This document shows, in pieces, positions 8,101-16,434 of a stretch of DNA of 64,000 nucleotides; the stretch's first letter is position 1, and every line of letters begins with the position of its first letter. Source of the stretch: Oleomonas cavernae. Its GTDB lineage: Bacteria; Pseudomonadota; Alphaproteobacteria; Zavarziniales; Zavarziniaceae. The notes below the pieces were generated by a model. It was not told the origin of the DNA. It was given only the letters and a program-made list of their open reading frames with translations, and ran no database searches. The position numbers were made by a program, and so were the translations under genes. The stretch is taken from positions 3,504,909 to 3,568,908 of the forward strand of contig NZ_QYUK01000011.1 in NCBI RefSeq assembly GCF_003590945.1, read 5' to 3'.

Positions 8101-10339
8101 CCTGGTCATAGTCGAAAGTGGACTTGACCCCCAGCCACAAGGGCTTGTTGTGGATCGGCAGCTCGATCTTGGTCGAGACCGGCCGGCCGCTGGTCTCGAA
8201 GACATCGGCGCGGATCATGGCGACCAGCGGCTGGACCGTGTCAGGCAGGTCGTTCGCCTCGATCTCGAAGACGGTCTGGCCCTTCGCGTCCGTGGTCTGG
8301 TCGTCGAGGTTGACGCGCTGCTGCTCGACCCGCTCGTCGACCAGGCCGAAGGCATAGGCGGCATAATCGGGGAACGGCGTGGAGGCCGCGCCGATCACGA
8401 CCTCGACCGCGCTGCGCAGATCCGTCGCCGGGGCCCCGAACAGGTATTTGGCATCGATCGACAATTGCAGCGGACGGCCCGGCTCGAGCGCCGTGGCGCT
8501 GGCGGTTACCTTGGTCTCGATCCGCGCCGGGATCACGTCCTCGACCAGCACCGACAGGCCGCCGATCGCGTCCTTTTCGGGGTCGGTGTGCCAGCTCAGG
8601 CTCCACGAGCCGGTGCGGGCACCGGCACTGATGTCCCAAGTGACCTCGTAGGAGCCGGCGCCCTGCGGCTGCACGGCGCGGCGGTCGATCTCGACCCCGT
8701 CGGGGCGGCGGATCTTGACCGTCAGCGGCATGCCGTCGATGGCGTTGCCGGATTCGTCGCGCAGCAGGGCCATGATGTGGGCGGTCTCGCCCGGCCGGTA
8801 GACGCCGCGTTCGGCATAGGCGAAGAGGTCGAGCGGGCCGGGCTGCGGCCGGCCGGACACGCCGCGGTCCGACAGGTCGAAGGCGGAACGGGTGAGGTCC
8901 AGGAAGGTGAAGTCGCCCTCGCCCGAGAAAGCCATGACCGCGGCGACCGAACGGCCGCCCTCGGCCCGCATCAGGCCGGGGTCGAAGCGCACGATGCCGT
9001 TGGCATCGGACTTGATGCTGGCCAGTTCCTCGTTGTTGCGGGCATAGAGACGAACCGAGATGTCCTGCGCCGGCTTGCCGGTCGACAGCGAGCGGGTGAC
9101 CACGGTGAGGCCGTCGCGGCCGTCCATGGTGGTCAGGCCGACATCGGTCACCACCACCCACTGGGTCGCCAGATAGTCCCACGGATCGACGTCGCCGATC
9201 GCCGGGGCCGCGGTCAGGACATAGACGCCGGGCGTCGCGACCTTGCGCATCTCGTCGAGGTTCAGCGCGGTGACCACGCGCTTGTTGGCCTCGTTCTCGA
9301 TGTCGACCTCGCCCTTCCAGACCAGCTCGCCGGTGGTCTGGGCGATTTCGCCGGCGTCGTATTCGCTGAGCGCCCGCATGAAATTGCCGTAGTTCACGAC
9401 ACTGAGCAGGTTGCGGTCGTTGATGCGGTAGAGGCTGAGCTTGGCCTTGTCGGTGTTGACCGAGATCAGCGGCACGCCGACCGCGCCGACCTTGGGCAGG
9501 ATATAGGCGCTGTCGGTAAAGCCTAAGCTGTCCGGCCGGTTGCCCACCGTGATCGTGGCCGATTCGGTGCGGTCCAGCTTGGTCCCGTCGGCGGCCGGCA
9601 GGCCCTTGGCGACGGTCAGCTCATAGGCCTCGCCGAAGCGGGCGCCGTCGATGCAGATGTTGCGGCCGCGAACGGCGAAGGCGCCGTCGAACTTCGGCGT
9701 CACATCGATGTAATCGTCGTATTTCGCCGTGGGCGACAGGTCGCCGTAGAATTCCAGGCACAGGGACGGCGTATCGGCGTCTTCCTGGGCATAGGCATTG
9801 GTCAGGCGGAAGCGGGTCGCCTCCTCCAGGGCCGCGATGCGCTCGGCGATGTCCGGGCTCGACTTGATCTTGGCGGCTTCGCGGTAGACCTCCAGCGCCT
9901 GGCCGGGGGCATCGTTGCGCTCCAGCGCGGTCCCCAGGATGTCCAGCGCCGCGACCTTGCCCGCCGGTGTGGTGGAAAGCTGATAGGCGCGGTAGGCGGC
10001 GGGAATGGCGCGCCAGTAATTGGTGTTGCGCAGGTGCGCCTCGGCCAGACGGCCCCAGGTGGTGGCGTCGTCCTGGCCCAAGGCGATCGCCCGCTCGTAG
10101 AGGTCGGCGGCCTGCCACCAGCGCTCGCGCCGGGCTTCCAGCTCGGCCGCGTCGAAGGATTTCTTGGCCTCGACCGCGCTGCGCGCGCCGTCGTCGCGGC
10201 GCTTGATGTCCTGGACGTAGGAATTGGCCTGGTCGGCCACCCTGGAGAAGGGATCCGCGTGAACGATGCCGGTACCGGCGATCAGAACAGCGCAAACGAA
10301 TGCCAAACGGCGGATAAACGCCGACGTGACACGGCCCAT
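5147..10339 (-). CDS. bacterial alpha-2-macroglobulin family protein
   Basis: 1,730 residues from ATG 10339. A signal peptide is clear (MGRVTSAFIRRLAF..., ending GIVHA-DP). The next roughly 200 residues contain TPR-like helices (WQAADLYERAIALGQDDATTWG). A long series of beta-sandwich macroglobulin domains follows, including the MG2-like GVYRPGETAHIMALLRDE. The thioester motif GCLEQ is present at about residue 1,280 in YPYGCLEQTTSRAMP, inside the alpha/alpha toroid TED domain. A receptor-like C-terminal domain ends the protein. Bacterial A2Ms are thought to trap proteases in the periplasm and to cooperate with PBP1C in envelope defence or repair. An in-frame ATG at 10393 would put 18 residues ahead of the signal peptide and is less likely. 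Confidence 0.93.
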   Translation of the reverse strand: MGRVTSAFIRRLAFVCAVLIAGTGIVHADPFSRVADQANSYVQDIKRRDDGARSAVEAKKSFDAAELEARRERWWQAADLYERAIALGQDDATTWGRLAEAHLRNTNYWRAIPAAYRAYQLSTTPAGKVAALDILGTALERNDAPGQALEVYREAAKIKSSPDIAERIAALEEATRFRLTNAYAQEDADTPSLCLEFYGDLSPTAKYDDYIDVTPKFDGAFAVRGRNICIDGARFGEAYELTVAKGLPAADGTKLDRTESATITVGNRPDSLGFTDSAYILPKVGAVGVPLISVNTDKAKLSLYRINDRNLLSVVNYGNFMRALSEYDAGEIAQTTGELVWKGEVDIENEANKRVVTALNLDEMRKVATPGVYVLTAAPAIGDVDPWDYLATQWVVVTDVGLTTMDGRDGLTVVTRSLSTGKPAQDISVRLYARNNEELASIKSDANGIVRFDPGLMRAEGGRSVAAVMAFSGEGDFTFLDLTRSAFDLSDRGVSGRPQPGPLDLFAYAERGVYRPGETAHIMALLRDESGNAIDGMPLTVKIRRPDGVEIDRRAVQPQGAGSYEVTWDISAGARTGSWSLSWHTDPEKDAIGGLSVLVEDVIPARIETKVTASATALEPGRPLQLSIDAKYLFGAPATDLRSAVEVVIGAASTPFPDYAAYAFGLVDERVEQQRVNLDDQTTDAKGQTVFEIEANDLPDTVQPLVAMIRADVFETSGRPVSTKIELPIHNKPLWLGVKSTFDYDQVAENTSAGFDIVALDDGGKPRDAGGVRWALIEEDWDYQWTFQDGSWNYHTVVRDKPVASGTVDLKAAGPARLAMPAVGYGRFRLEVTDKDTGAATSTRFHAGWYVSPSIGDTPDKMTVVPDKELYNPGETAKLRIQAPFAGELLLTVATDRVLETRAITVPADGITVEVPVTESWGAGAYILATAFRPGDADAQRGPGRAIGLAWLGVDPAARSLKVAFATPEAVEPRQKVSVPIEVSGIAGSAPTYVTIAAVDEGILQLTDFATPDPVADLFGKRRLGVEIRDAYGELLNAKLGKPGRLREGGDGDALGRRGAPPSDIKLVSLFSGVVALDAQGKGTVSFDVPDYNGRLRLMAVAWNGRQVGSADKGLIVRDPVVVLSATPRFLAVGDTSRLTVTLSNVAGKPGPYKVSIGGDDVVGLVAGTKPGPVDLAVGASKTVVIPVKGLSSGLGKLALIIEGPDGFRFERTVGLGVRAPQLPTIDRLVRQLKPGEALTVGQKALDPYVPGTPEFLLSLSPRPNIDVAGLLRSLDRYPYGCLEQTTSRAMPLLYVSEVAKLWEQPGEPDHKARIDKAIGHVLEMQRSDGSFALWDDGGSTEPWLTAYALDFMTRARAQDIKVPDFAYRRGLAWLKRHAENRRDDGPEALASRSYALYVLAAAGVGELGASRYMHDAVGLALPTPLAMAQVGAALSLMGDGGRAAEAFDRALAAQEKRDIWRDYGTNVRDMAAIVTLAAETKVPGIDAEGLAAKVADMVAGKRWLSTQEEAWLLMAARSLADADNKMQVSVGGQSIPARSTTYSIRPSVAQVAQSLKLENSGEGSVWYTGTVTGVPAKDQPANGNGMEVSRQFFTLDGKAINPKAVPQGTMMIAVVVGRTTSGYANQLMVIDLLPAGFEIENPRLVGTTSAEEIGWLPQMSYPLYQEALDDRYVAAFDTDSGNQSFAIAYVVRAVTPGTYRIPAVAIEDMYRPEYRARSAMGTVTVVPVE

Positions 10340-10501
10340 GAGATAATTCCCCCCTCGTTGCCGGCCGATCCTACACGAAGCAAGGCTCGGCACCTAAGGG
10401 GTCGCAGAAGATTTTGGCAAATTCAAGGAGCCAGATCACACATGCCCGCTTGACGCGCGACCAAGAGAGGCCGATCCCAGGTGATCGGAGGAGGTGATCA
10501 C

Positions 10502-10690
10502 ATGAAAATCACCGTCGACTGGGACCGTTGCAAATCCAACGGCGTCTGCGTCGCCATGGCCCGCGAGGTCTTCCGCCTGAACGGCGAGGAACTCGACATT
10601 CTCCAAACCGAACCGCCCGAGGACCTGCGGGAGAAGGTCATGCGCGCGGTCAAGCGCTGCCCCACCCAGGCCATTTCGGTCGAGGGTTGA
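10502..10690 (+). CDS. small ferredoxin
   Basis: 62 residues, preceded by a strong GGAGGAGGTGATC ribosome-binding site. Cysteines lie in CKSNGVC near the N-terminus and in RCPTQAIS near the C-terminus. This is the three-to-four-cysteine spacing of single-cluster [3Fe-4S]/[4Fe-4S] ferredoxins of the type that feed electrons to cytochrome P450s (ITVDWDRCKSNGVCV...). The chain is acidic, as expected for an electron carrier. No P450 or ferredoxin reductase is in the window, so the partner is unknown. The convergent acyl-CoA ligase is separated by a large inverted repeat and is probably a separate unit. Confidence 0.85.
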   Translation: MKITVDWDRCKSNGVCVAMAREVFRLNGEELDILQTEPPEDLREKVMRAVKRCPTQAISVEG

Positions 10691-10704
10691 GAGCTTGCCC
10701 TTAC

Positions 10705-10859
10705 TCCCTCGCCCCGCTTGCGGGGAGAGGGCTGGGGTGAGGGGTTGCCGGGGCCGCGATAGTCGCTGCCAAAACGCTCGCCGGGCTGGCGACGGTCGGC
10801 AGGACCTTGACCTGCCACACCCCTCACCCTAGCCCTCTCCCCGCAAGCGGGGCGAGGGA
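10705..10859. repeat. 40-bp near-perfect inverted repeat between convergent genes
   Basis: Arms at 10705-10744 and 10820-10859 match as reverse complements with one mismatch in 40 (CCCCTCACCCC/TAGCCCTCTCC...). Each arm also contains its own small palindrome around CCCCGCTTGCGGGG. About 75 bases of spacer lie between the arms. The element fills the gap between the ferredoxin gene and the acyl-CoA ligase, both of which end here, so it could end transcription in both directions. It belongs to the family also seen at 5079-5146 and 43882-43986. Confidence 0.75.
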
Positions 10860-10864
10860 ACGCT

Positions 10865-12405
10865 TTACGCGATGCGCCGGGCTTCGCCCTGCCAGTAGCG
10901 GTCCTTGAGCAGGCGCTTGTAGAGCTTGCCGGTGGGATGGCGGGGCAGTTCGGCCTCGAAGTCGACCGTCTTGGGGCATTTGACGTGGGACAGGTTCTCG
11001 CGGCAGAAGGCGATCAATTCGGCTTCCAGCGCCGGGCCGGCGTCAGCCATGTCGGCCGGCTGGACCACCGCCTTCACCGCCTCGCCCCAATCGGGATCGG
11101 GCACGCCGAAGACCGCCACGTCGGCCACCTTGGGGTGGGTGATCAGCAGGTTCTCGGCCTCCTGCGGGTAGATGTTCACCCCGCCGGAGATGATCATGTT
11201 GGCCTTGCGGTCGGTCAGGAACAGGAAGCCGTCGGCATCGAGATAGCCGATGTCGCCCAAGGTCGACCAGCCCTTGTCGTTGCGGCTGGACGCGGTCTTT
11301 TCCGGGTCGTTGTGGTACTGGAACTCGGTCCCGTCCGAGAAATAGATCGTGCCCGGCTCGAAGGCCGGCAACTCCTTGCCCTCGTCGTCGACGATATGGG
11401 GCACGCCGAACAGGGGACGGCCGACCGTGCCCTTGTGGGCCAGCCATTCGGCGCTGTTGCAGGCGCAGAAGCCGTTGCCCTCGGTCCCGGCATAGTATTC
11501 GTGAATGATCGGGCCCCACCAGGCGATCATCTGTTCCTTCACCGGGATCGGGCACGGCGCCGCCGCATGGATGATGCATTGCAGCGACGAGACGTCGTAT
11601 TTGCCACGCACCGCCGGGTCGAGCTTGAGCAGGCGCGCGAACATGGTCGGCACCACCTGGCTGTGGGTGACCCGGTGCTTTTCGATCAGGGCCAGGTATT
11701 CCTCGGGATCGAAATGCTCCATCACCACCACGCTGCCGCCGAAGCGCATCATGGTCATGGAGAAGCGCAAGGGGGCCGCGTGATAGAGCGGCGCCGGCGA
11801 GAGGTAGATCGTCCCTTCCGAGGGGCCATAGAGCGCGCTGGCCAGCATGAACAAGGTGTTGGGCGAGCCGAACGGCAGGCCGCTGAGCGCCACCTTGATG
11901 CCCTTGGGCCGGCCGGTTGTGCCCGAGGAATAGAGCATGTCGGCGCCTTCGGTCTCGTCGGCGATCGGCGTCGCAGGCTGCCCTCGACCGCCGCCTCGTA
12001 AGCTTCGAAGCCGGCCACCTGCCCGTCCAGCATCAGGCGGGCGATCAGGTTGGGCGAGGCCTGGGCCACCTTGCCCGCCAGATCGGCCATGTATTTCGAG
12101 GTGATCAGGACCTTGGCGCCGCAGTCGTTGACGATATAGGCGGCCTCGCCCAGGGTCAGGCGGGTGGAGATGGCGGTATAATAGAGTCCGGCGCGCTGGG
12201 CCGCCCAGGTGATTTCGAAAAAGCGGGCGTGGTTTTCCAGCAGGATGGCGATCTGGTCGCCCGGTTTGAGCCCCAGGCTGCGGAACAGATGGGCGCAGGC
12301 ATTGGAGCGCGCCTCGAGCTCAGCATAGGTCACCGTCTTGCCGCTGCCGGCCATGCGATAGGCGATCTTGTCGGGATTGGCAGCGGCGTGGACACCGATA
12401 TGCAT
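10865..12405 (-). pseudogene. AMP-forming acyl-CoA ligase, apparent frameshift
   Basis: Two overlapping reading frames together make one ANL-superfamily enzyme of about 513 residues. The N-terminal frame starts MHIGVHAAANPDKIAYR and contains LEARSNACAHLFRSLGLKPGD. The C-terminal frame contains the AMP-binding P-loop MLYSSGTTGRPKGIK, then YYAGTEGNGF, STLGDIGYLDADGFLFLTDR and the catalytic lysine region PRHPTGKLYKRLL. The frames meet at the GGG run at 11981-11983. One added G gives the canonical EGQPATPIADETEGADMLYS. The enzyme would activate an acid as acyl-AMP and transfer it to CoA; the substrate is not evident. I think a one-base consensus error is likelier than real inactivation. Confidence 0.8.
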
Positions 12406-12511
12406 GCTTGTCTCTCCCTTGGTGCGCGGCCCGTTTGCCCAGGTCCGTCGCTTATCGTTATGCTTGGACTATAATCTAACCAATGATGACGCCATCGTCA
12501 CCTTTATCGAC

Positions 12512-12669
12512 ATGACCGAAAAAAAGCCGCCCCCCAAGACCCCGGCCGACCTGAAGGCCGAACGCCTAGCCCAGCCCTGCGCGACAACCTGCGCCGCCGC
12601 AAGGCCCAGACCCGCGGCCGCGAAGCGGTGGAACGGGCGCTGGGCGATGATAAGGACGAGCAGGAATAG
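12512..12669 (+). pseudogene. small conserved-looking charged protein, apparent frameshift
   Basis: ATG 12512 opens MTEKKPPPKTPADLKAERLA. The frame then degenerates, but one extra G near 12574 continues it as QALRDNLRRRKAQTRGREAV and on to TAG at 12667-12669, giving 52 residues. The result is a lysine/arginine-rich, helix-prone small protein, similar in style to short hypothetical proteins ending in LRANLRRRKAQ found in alphaproteobacteria. Function unknown. It is the first gene after the divergent acyl-CoA ligase. It fits the same pattern of single G/C losses seen elsewhere in the window. Confidence 0.5.
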
Positions 12670-12676
12670 GGGCCGG

Positions 12677-13117
12677 TCAGGCCGCCGCCGTGGCTTCCCA
12701 GCCTCGGCAGGCCAGAAGAACATGCTTCGGCACGGGTTTCTTGCCGTTCGAGTAGTAGGCGATCATCCGCCGGGAAAGCCCCAAGGCCTCCGCGGCCTTG
12801 GTCAGCGACAAGCCGTGGCGCAGCCGCCATTCGAGAAACTTGCGCGCATCCTCATGGCCGGTGGCGCTAAGGGTTTCGAGCCAGAGGGCATCCGCACCGA
12901 TCTCCACGCCGCCGGGCCATTCGAGGGCATGCCCCCACTCCCCAACCCTGACCTCGCGAAACGCCGCCGGGTCCCGCAAAGCCGCGAAGGCCTTGTGATG
13001 GAGCATGGCGCCCAGATCGAGGCGAGCCTTGACGCCGCCCACCCACGAAACGTCGACCATCGCCGTACCAACCGGGTGGACGTCGCCAATGGTCCGCATT
13101 TGGTCTAGGGCGCTCAT
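12677..13117 (-). CDS. DUF2442 protein with C-terminal HTH (probable antitoxin)
   Basis: 146 residues. The N-terminal half (VSWVGGVKARLDLGAMLHHKAFAALRDPAAF...WP) matches DUF2442, a small domain common in toxin-antitoxin-like pairs. The C-terminal 45 residues form an XRE-like helix-turn-helix (LSLTKAAEALGLSRRMIAYY). The start codon overlaps the stop of the upstream DUF4160 gene by 4 bases (ATGA), so the two are translationally coupled. By analogy with known DUF4160/DUF2442 pairs this would be the DNA-binding, autorepressing partner. An in-frame start at 13171 would lie deep in the upstream gene and is rejected. Confidence 0.75.
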   Translation of the reverse strand: MSALDQMRTIGDVHPVGTAMVDVSWVGGVKARLDLGAMLHHKAFAALRDPAAFREVRVGEWGHALEWPGGVEIGADALWLETLSATGHEDARKFLEWRLRHGLSLTKAAEALGLSRRMIAYYSNGKKPVPKHVLLACRGWEATAAA

Positions 13118-13341
13118 CCGTTCAATTCCTGCCACTTTGCCAGCAAGGCCTCTCGATTCTGCCTGGCCCAAACCGTCGCTTCGCGCAAAATCTCACCGGA
13201 TACAGTGCCGATGATCAGTTCCAACGTCGCGATGTTCACCGAGGCACGAAAATCCCGCCCCTCGATATGGAAATGCGGGATGCCGTGCTCATTGCCATAG
13301 ACCGCGATCTTCCACGCGCCTTGCCGATGCATCGTGACCAT
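13114..13341 (-). CDS. DUF4160 protein (probable toxin partner)
   Basis: 75 residues with the DUF4160 pattern: KIAVYGNEHGIPHFHIEGRD followed by ELIIGTVSGEILREATVWA and a C-terminal helix LLAKWQELNG. HxPHFH-type histidines are the family hallmark and are present (GIPHFHIE). DUF4160 genes usually sit directly upstream of DUF2442 genes, as here, and the pair is treated as a putative toxin-antitoxin module. The activity is not established. Two starts are possible, 13341 and an internal Met at 13332. Confidence 0.75.
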   Translation of the reverse strand: MVTMHRQGAWKIAVYGNEHGIPHFHIEGRDFRASVNIATLELIIGTVSGEILREATVWARQNREALLAKWQELNG

Positions 13342-13392
13342 GCACCGCGAGCGTAGTGCAACTATTGCACCGTGTCACGCGATCTCAGGCGG

Positions 13393-14241
13393 TCATTCCG
13401 GCTCGAATGGGTCTGCGGCGCACTCAGCCTTGACGGCGTCGCGGAGGATAGCCGACAAGCGGCGCACGATCTCGTCGTTTTGAGGCAGTGCCCTACCGTC
13501 CAACGCTGTGACGGGGCACAGCAAGCGCAGGCTGTTGGTGGCGAAGACCGCATTGGCTTCACCCAATCCGGCTGGTTCCACCGCCCGCTCGGCGGGACGA
13601 AAGCCGGAAACGACCCCCAACAAAAGCTGCCGCATCACGCCGGGCCGGACACCGTCGGAGACCGGCGGCGTCACCAGTTCCTCGCCCTGAATCACAAACA
13701 GGTTGGCCATCGCCGTCGAGGCGACATTGCCGGCCGTATTGAGGATCAGGGCATCGCCGGCGCCGGCCGCCTTCGCCTGCTGGAACGCCAGGACATTGTC
13801 GAGATAGGCGAGCGACTTGATGCGGGACAGCGGCGAGGTTTCGTTGCGGCGGATGGTGCTGGTGACCAGGCGGATCGGCTGGAACGCCATGGAAGGCGAC
13901 CAAGGGGCGAGCGTGGCGAAGACGGTGGGGCGGGGCTCGGCCGGCGGGGCAAGACCGCGCGGGCCGGGGCCGCGGGTGACGGTGATGCGGAGCGCGGCGT
14001 GATCGTCGGTCATGGCGGCGACGAGGTCGGCGATCGCCTGCTCGACGGTGGCGCGCGGCAGGGGGAAGCCCAGGACCTGGGCGGCGTCTTCCAGGCGGGC
14101 CAGGTGGTCGCCCAGGCGGAAGGGCACGCGGCCGAAGACGGCGATGGTCTCGAAAATGCCGTCACCCAAGGTCAGGCCGCGGTCGCCGGCCTCCAAGGTC
14201 AAGGTCGGGCTGTGGCGGACGCTGCCGTCGAACCAGATCAT
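13393..14241 (-). CDS. pabC: aminodeoxychorismate lyase (class IV aminotransferase)
   Basis: 282 residues of a PLP-dependent class IV aminotransferase fold. It opens with GDRGLTLGDGIFETIAVFGR. The likely PLP lysine lies in SRIKSLAYLDNVLAFQQA, and LILNTAGNVASTAMANLFVI follows. The gene overlaps pabA by 4 bases and is the last of the run pabB-pabA-pabC, which makes p-aminobenzoate for folate: PabA/PabB convert chorismate to aminodeoxychorismate and PabC releases pyruvate. D-amino acid or branched-chain aminotransferases share the fold, but the context decides the call. Confidence 0.88.
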   Translation of the reverse strand: MIWFDGSVRHSPTLTLEAGDRGLTLGDGIFETIAVFGRVPFRLGDHLARLEDAAQVLGFPLPRATVEQAIADLVAAMTDDHAALRITVTRGPGPRGLAPPAEPRPTVFATLAPWSPSMAFQPIRLVTSTIRRNETSPLSRIKSLAYLDNVLAFQQAKAAGAGDALILNTAGNVASTAMANLFVIQGEELVTPPVSDGVRPGVMRQLLLGVVSGFRPAERAVEPAGLGEANAVFATNSLRLLCPVTALDGRALPQNDEIVRRLSAILRDAVKAECAADPFEPE

Positions 14242-14924
14242 GCCGCGAGATCCAGGAAATTGCGCAGCAGGCGGTGGCCGCCCTGCGTCAGCACGGATTC
14301 GGGATGGAACTGCACGCCGAAGGTGGGGTGGTCGCGGTGGCGCAGGGCCATGATTTCGCCCTCTACCGACAGGGCGGTAATTTCCAATGGTGCACCTCTC
14401 TCCTCCCGCGTCCTTTCGTCATCCCAGCGAAAGCTGGGATCCATGGCGATGCCAGGTTCTGCCGTGTCCAGCATGCCACCGCCATGGATCCCAGCTTTCG
14501 CTGGGATGACGATTGATGTTGGGAGTTCCACCACCAAGGAGTGGTAGCGCCCGACCGTCAGCGGCGCCGGCAATCCCGCAAACAGGCCGGTGCCGTCGTG
14601 GCTCACGGGCGAGGCGCGGCCGTGCAGGGGCCGCCTGGCGCGGGCGATGCGCCCGCCGAAGACCTGGCCGATGCACTGATGGCCCAGGCAGACGCCGAGG
14701 ATTGGGATCTTGCCGGACAGGGCTTCGACGATGCCCAGGGAAATCCCGGCCTGGTCGGGCGCGCAAGGGCCGGGCGACAGGACGATCGCCCTGGGCGCCA
14801 GGGCCTCGACCGCCGCGACGGTGATCGCGTCGTTGCGCACCACCTCGGCCGCCTCGCCCAGTTCGCGGAAATAGCGGGCGATGTTGAAGACGAAGCTGTC
14901 GTAATTGTCGATGACCAGGATCAT
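14238..14924 (-). CDS. pabA: aminodeoxychorismate/anthranilate synthase glutamine amidotransferase, with in-frame repeat insertion
   Basis: 228 residues, compared with about 190-200 for the family. The class I amidotransferase triad is present: Cys79 in GVCLGHQCIG, with His and Glu in VQFHPES near residues 207-209. It supplies ammonia from glutamine to PabB. About 40 extra residues (roughly 136-178) interrupt the conserved stretch between VGRYHSLVVE and LEITALSVEGEIMALRHR. They are encoded by a palindromic repeat that reads TSIVIPAKAGIHGGG... then DPSFRWDDE. The insertion keeps frame and lies after the active-site Cys loop, so the enzyme may still work. The start overlaps the pabB stop (ATGA). 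A TrpG role is possible, since such subunits are often shared. Confidence 0.9.
   Translation of the reverse strand: MILVIDNYDSFVFNIARYFRELGEAAEVVRNDAITVAAVEALAPRAIVLSPGPCAPDQAGISLGIVEALSGKIPILGVCLGHQCIGQVFGGRIARARRPLHGRASPVSHDGTGLFAGLPAPLTVGRYHSLVVELPTSIVIPAKAGIHGGGMLDTAEPGIAMDPSFRWDDERTREERGAPLEITALSVEGEIMALRHRDHPTFGVQFHPESVLTQGGHRLLRNFLDLAA
14417..14511. repeat. palindromic repeat inserted within pabA
   Basis: Arms of about 30 bases (14417-14446 and 14481-14511) are reverse complements of the form GTCATCCCAGCGAAAGCTGG plus GATCCATGGC, each with its own internal palindrome. The same architecture lies between genes at 31023-31117, and related copies at 49153-49252 and 58467-58554. Here the element is inside a coding sequence and contributes residues such as VIPAKAGIH, a common translation of this repeat class. 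Confidence 0.85.
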
Positions 14925-16284
14925 TCGGCCGCCTCGTCCGCCCGGGCACCCGATGCCGCAAAGATCCGCGCCGCCTTGGTCAAGGTCTCCTCGTGTTCCG
15001 CCACGGGGTCCGACAGGGCGGTGATGCCGCCGCCGACATGGAAACTGGCCTGGCCTTGGGTGAAGGTCACCGTACGGATAGCGATGTTGAAATCGGCGCT
15101 GCCGTCGAACCCCAAGTAACCGATCGAGCCGCAATAGACGCCGCGCGCCACCTGTTCGGTCTGCGCGATGACCTGCATCGCCTGGGGCTTGGGCGCGCCG
15201 GTGACCGAACCGCCGGGGAAGGCGGCGGCGACGGCGTCGAGCGCGTCCCGGCCCGCTTCCAACTGCCCGGTGACGGTCGAGACCAGATGGTGCAGGCCGG
15301 CATAGGTCTCCAGCGCGCACAGGGCCGGCACCTCGACCGTGTGGGGCCGGCAGACGCGCGAGAGGTCGTTGCGCAGCAGGTCGACGATCATGACGTTTTC
15401 CGCCCGGTCCTTCTCCGACGCCAGAAGGGCGGCGGCGCGGGCCGCGTCGATGGCTGGATCTGGATCGCGGGCGATGGTGCCCTTGATCGGCCGCGTTTCG
15501 ACCCTGTCGCCGGTCACTTTCAAAAATCGCTCTGGCGAGGAGGAGGCGACGGCGAGGTCGCCGAACGCGAGGTAGGCGGCGAAATCGCCGGGGTTGGCTG
15601 CGCGCAGCCGCTCGTAATAGGCCCAAGGGTCGAAACCGGCCCCCAGGCTGGCGGTGAAGCGCTGGGCGATATTGGCCTGGAAGAGGTCGCCGGCCAGGAT
15701 CGCCTCGATCACCCCGGCCACCGCCGCCCGGTAGGCCGCCGGGGTGAAATTCGATTGCCAGTCGAGCGCCAGGGGGGTGTCCACCCGGCGCGGTTCGGGG
15801 GTGGCCAGCAGGGCCAGGACCCGGTCGCGGTTGCCCTGGCCGTCCGCCTCCGGCCACAGATCGGCCATCAGGATCGCCTCGCCGCTGCCATGATCGAAGG
15901 CGATAACCCAGTCGTAGATCCCGAAGATGGCGTCGGGCACGCCGCCCGGCATGGCCGGCTGGCGTTCGAACAGGCGGCCGGCCTCATAGGCGAGGAAGCC
16001 CATGGCCCCCCTTTGAAGGCGGGCAGCCCTGCCCCCGCCGCCGCCCGGCCCTGCTTCAACAGGCCGCGCAGCGCCGCGTGCGGCGCACCTGGCAGCGGCT
16101 GGCCGTGCCAGTGCCCCCGGCCCTCGCGGATCTCGAACAGGCCCGCCGGATCGGCGGCGAGATAGGAGAATCGGCCTTGGATTTCATGGGCATAGGCACT
16201 GTCCAGGAACACGGTGCCGCCCAGCCCGGCGAGGCGCCGGGCGGTCGCCACGGGGTCCAGGGGCCCAAGGGGTACGATCGTCAT
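14921..16284 (-). pseudogene. pabB: aminodeoxychorismate synthase component I, apparent frameshift
   Basis: The N-terminal frame begins MTIVPLGPLDPVATARRLAG and runs to LPAFKGG. The other frame carries the rest: FLAYEAGRLFERQPAMPGG, then the chorismate-binding core with SSSPERFLKV, TRPIKGTIARD, SEKDRAENVMIVDLLRNDLS and GSVTGAPKPQAMQVI. The frames join at a six-G run (16006-16011). A seventh G restores FKGGAMGFLAYE and a protein of about 454 residues. PabB uses ammonia from PabA to aminate chorismate. The junction lies N-terminal to all catalytic motifs. Because this pathway is normally needed, a sequencing or assembly error is likelier than true loss. Confidence 0.88.
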
Positions 16285-16434
16285 GATCCGATTTGTCGCA
16301 ACGCCCAAGCGCCGACGCAACAGGCGGTATTCCGCCTACGCGCAACACAGCCCTGCCACAGAGGTTGAGGCCGCCCCCGCGACCGGCTAGATAGGGCGGT
16401 CAAAATCTCGCGTTACCCTGAAAGAAATCCGCCG

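Noticed and set aside
14238-15857. 539-residue reading frame covering pabA and part of pabB
   Set aside because: Only its C-terminal 228 codons match a protein family. The N-terminal part is antisense or off-frame to pabB and is low complexity.
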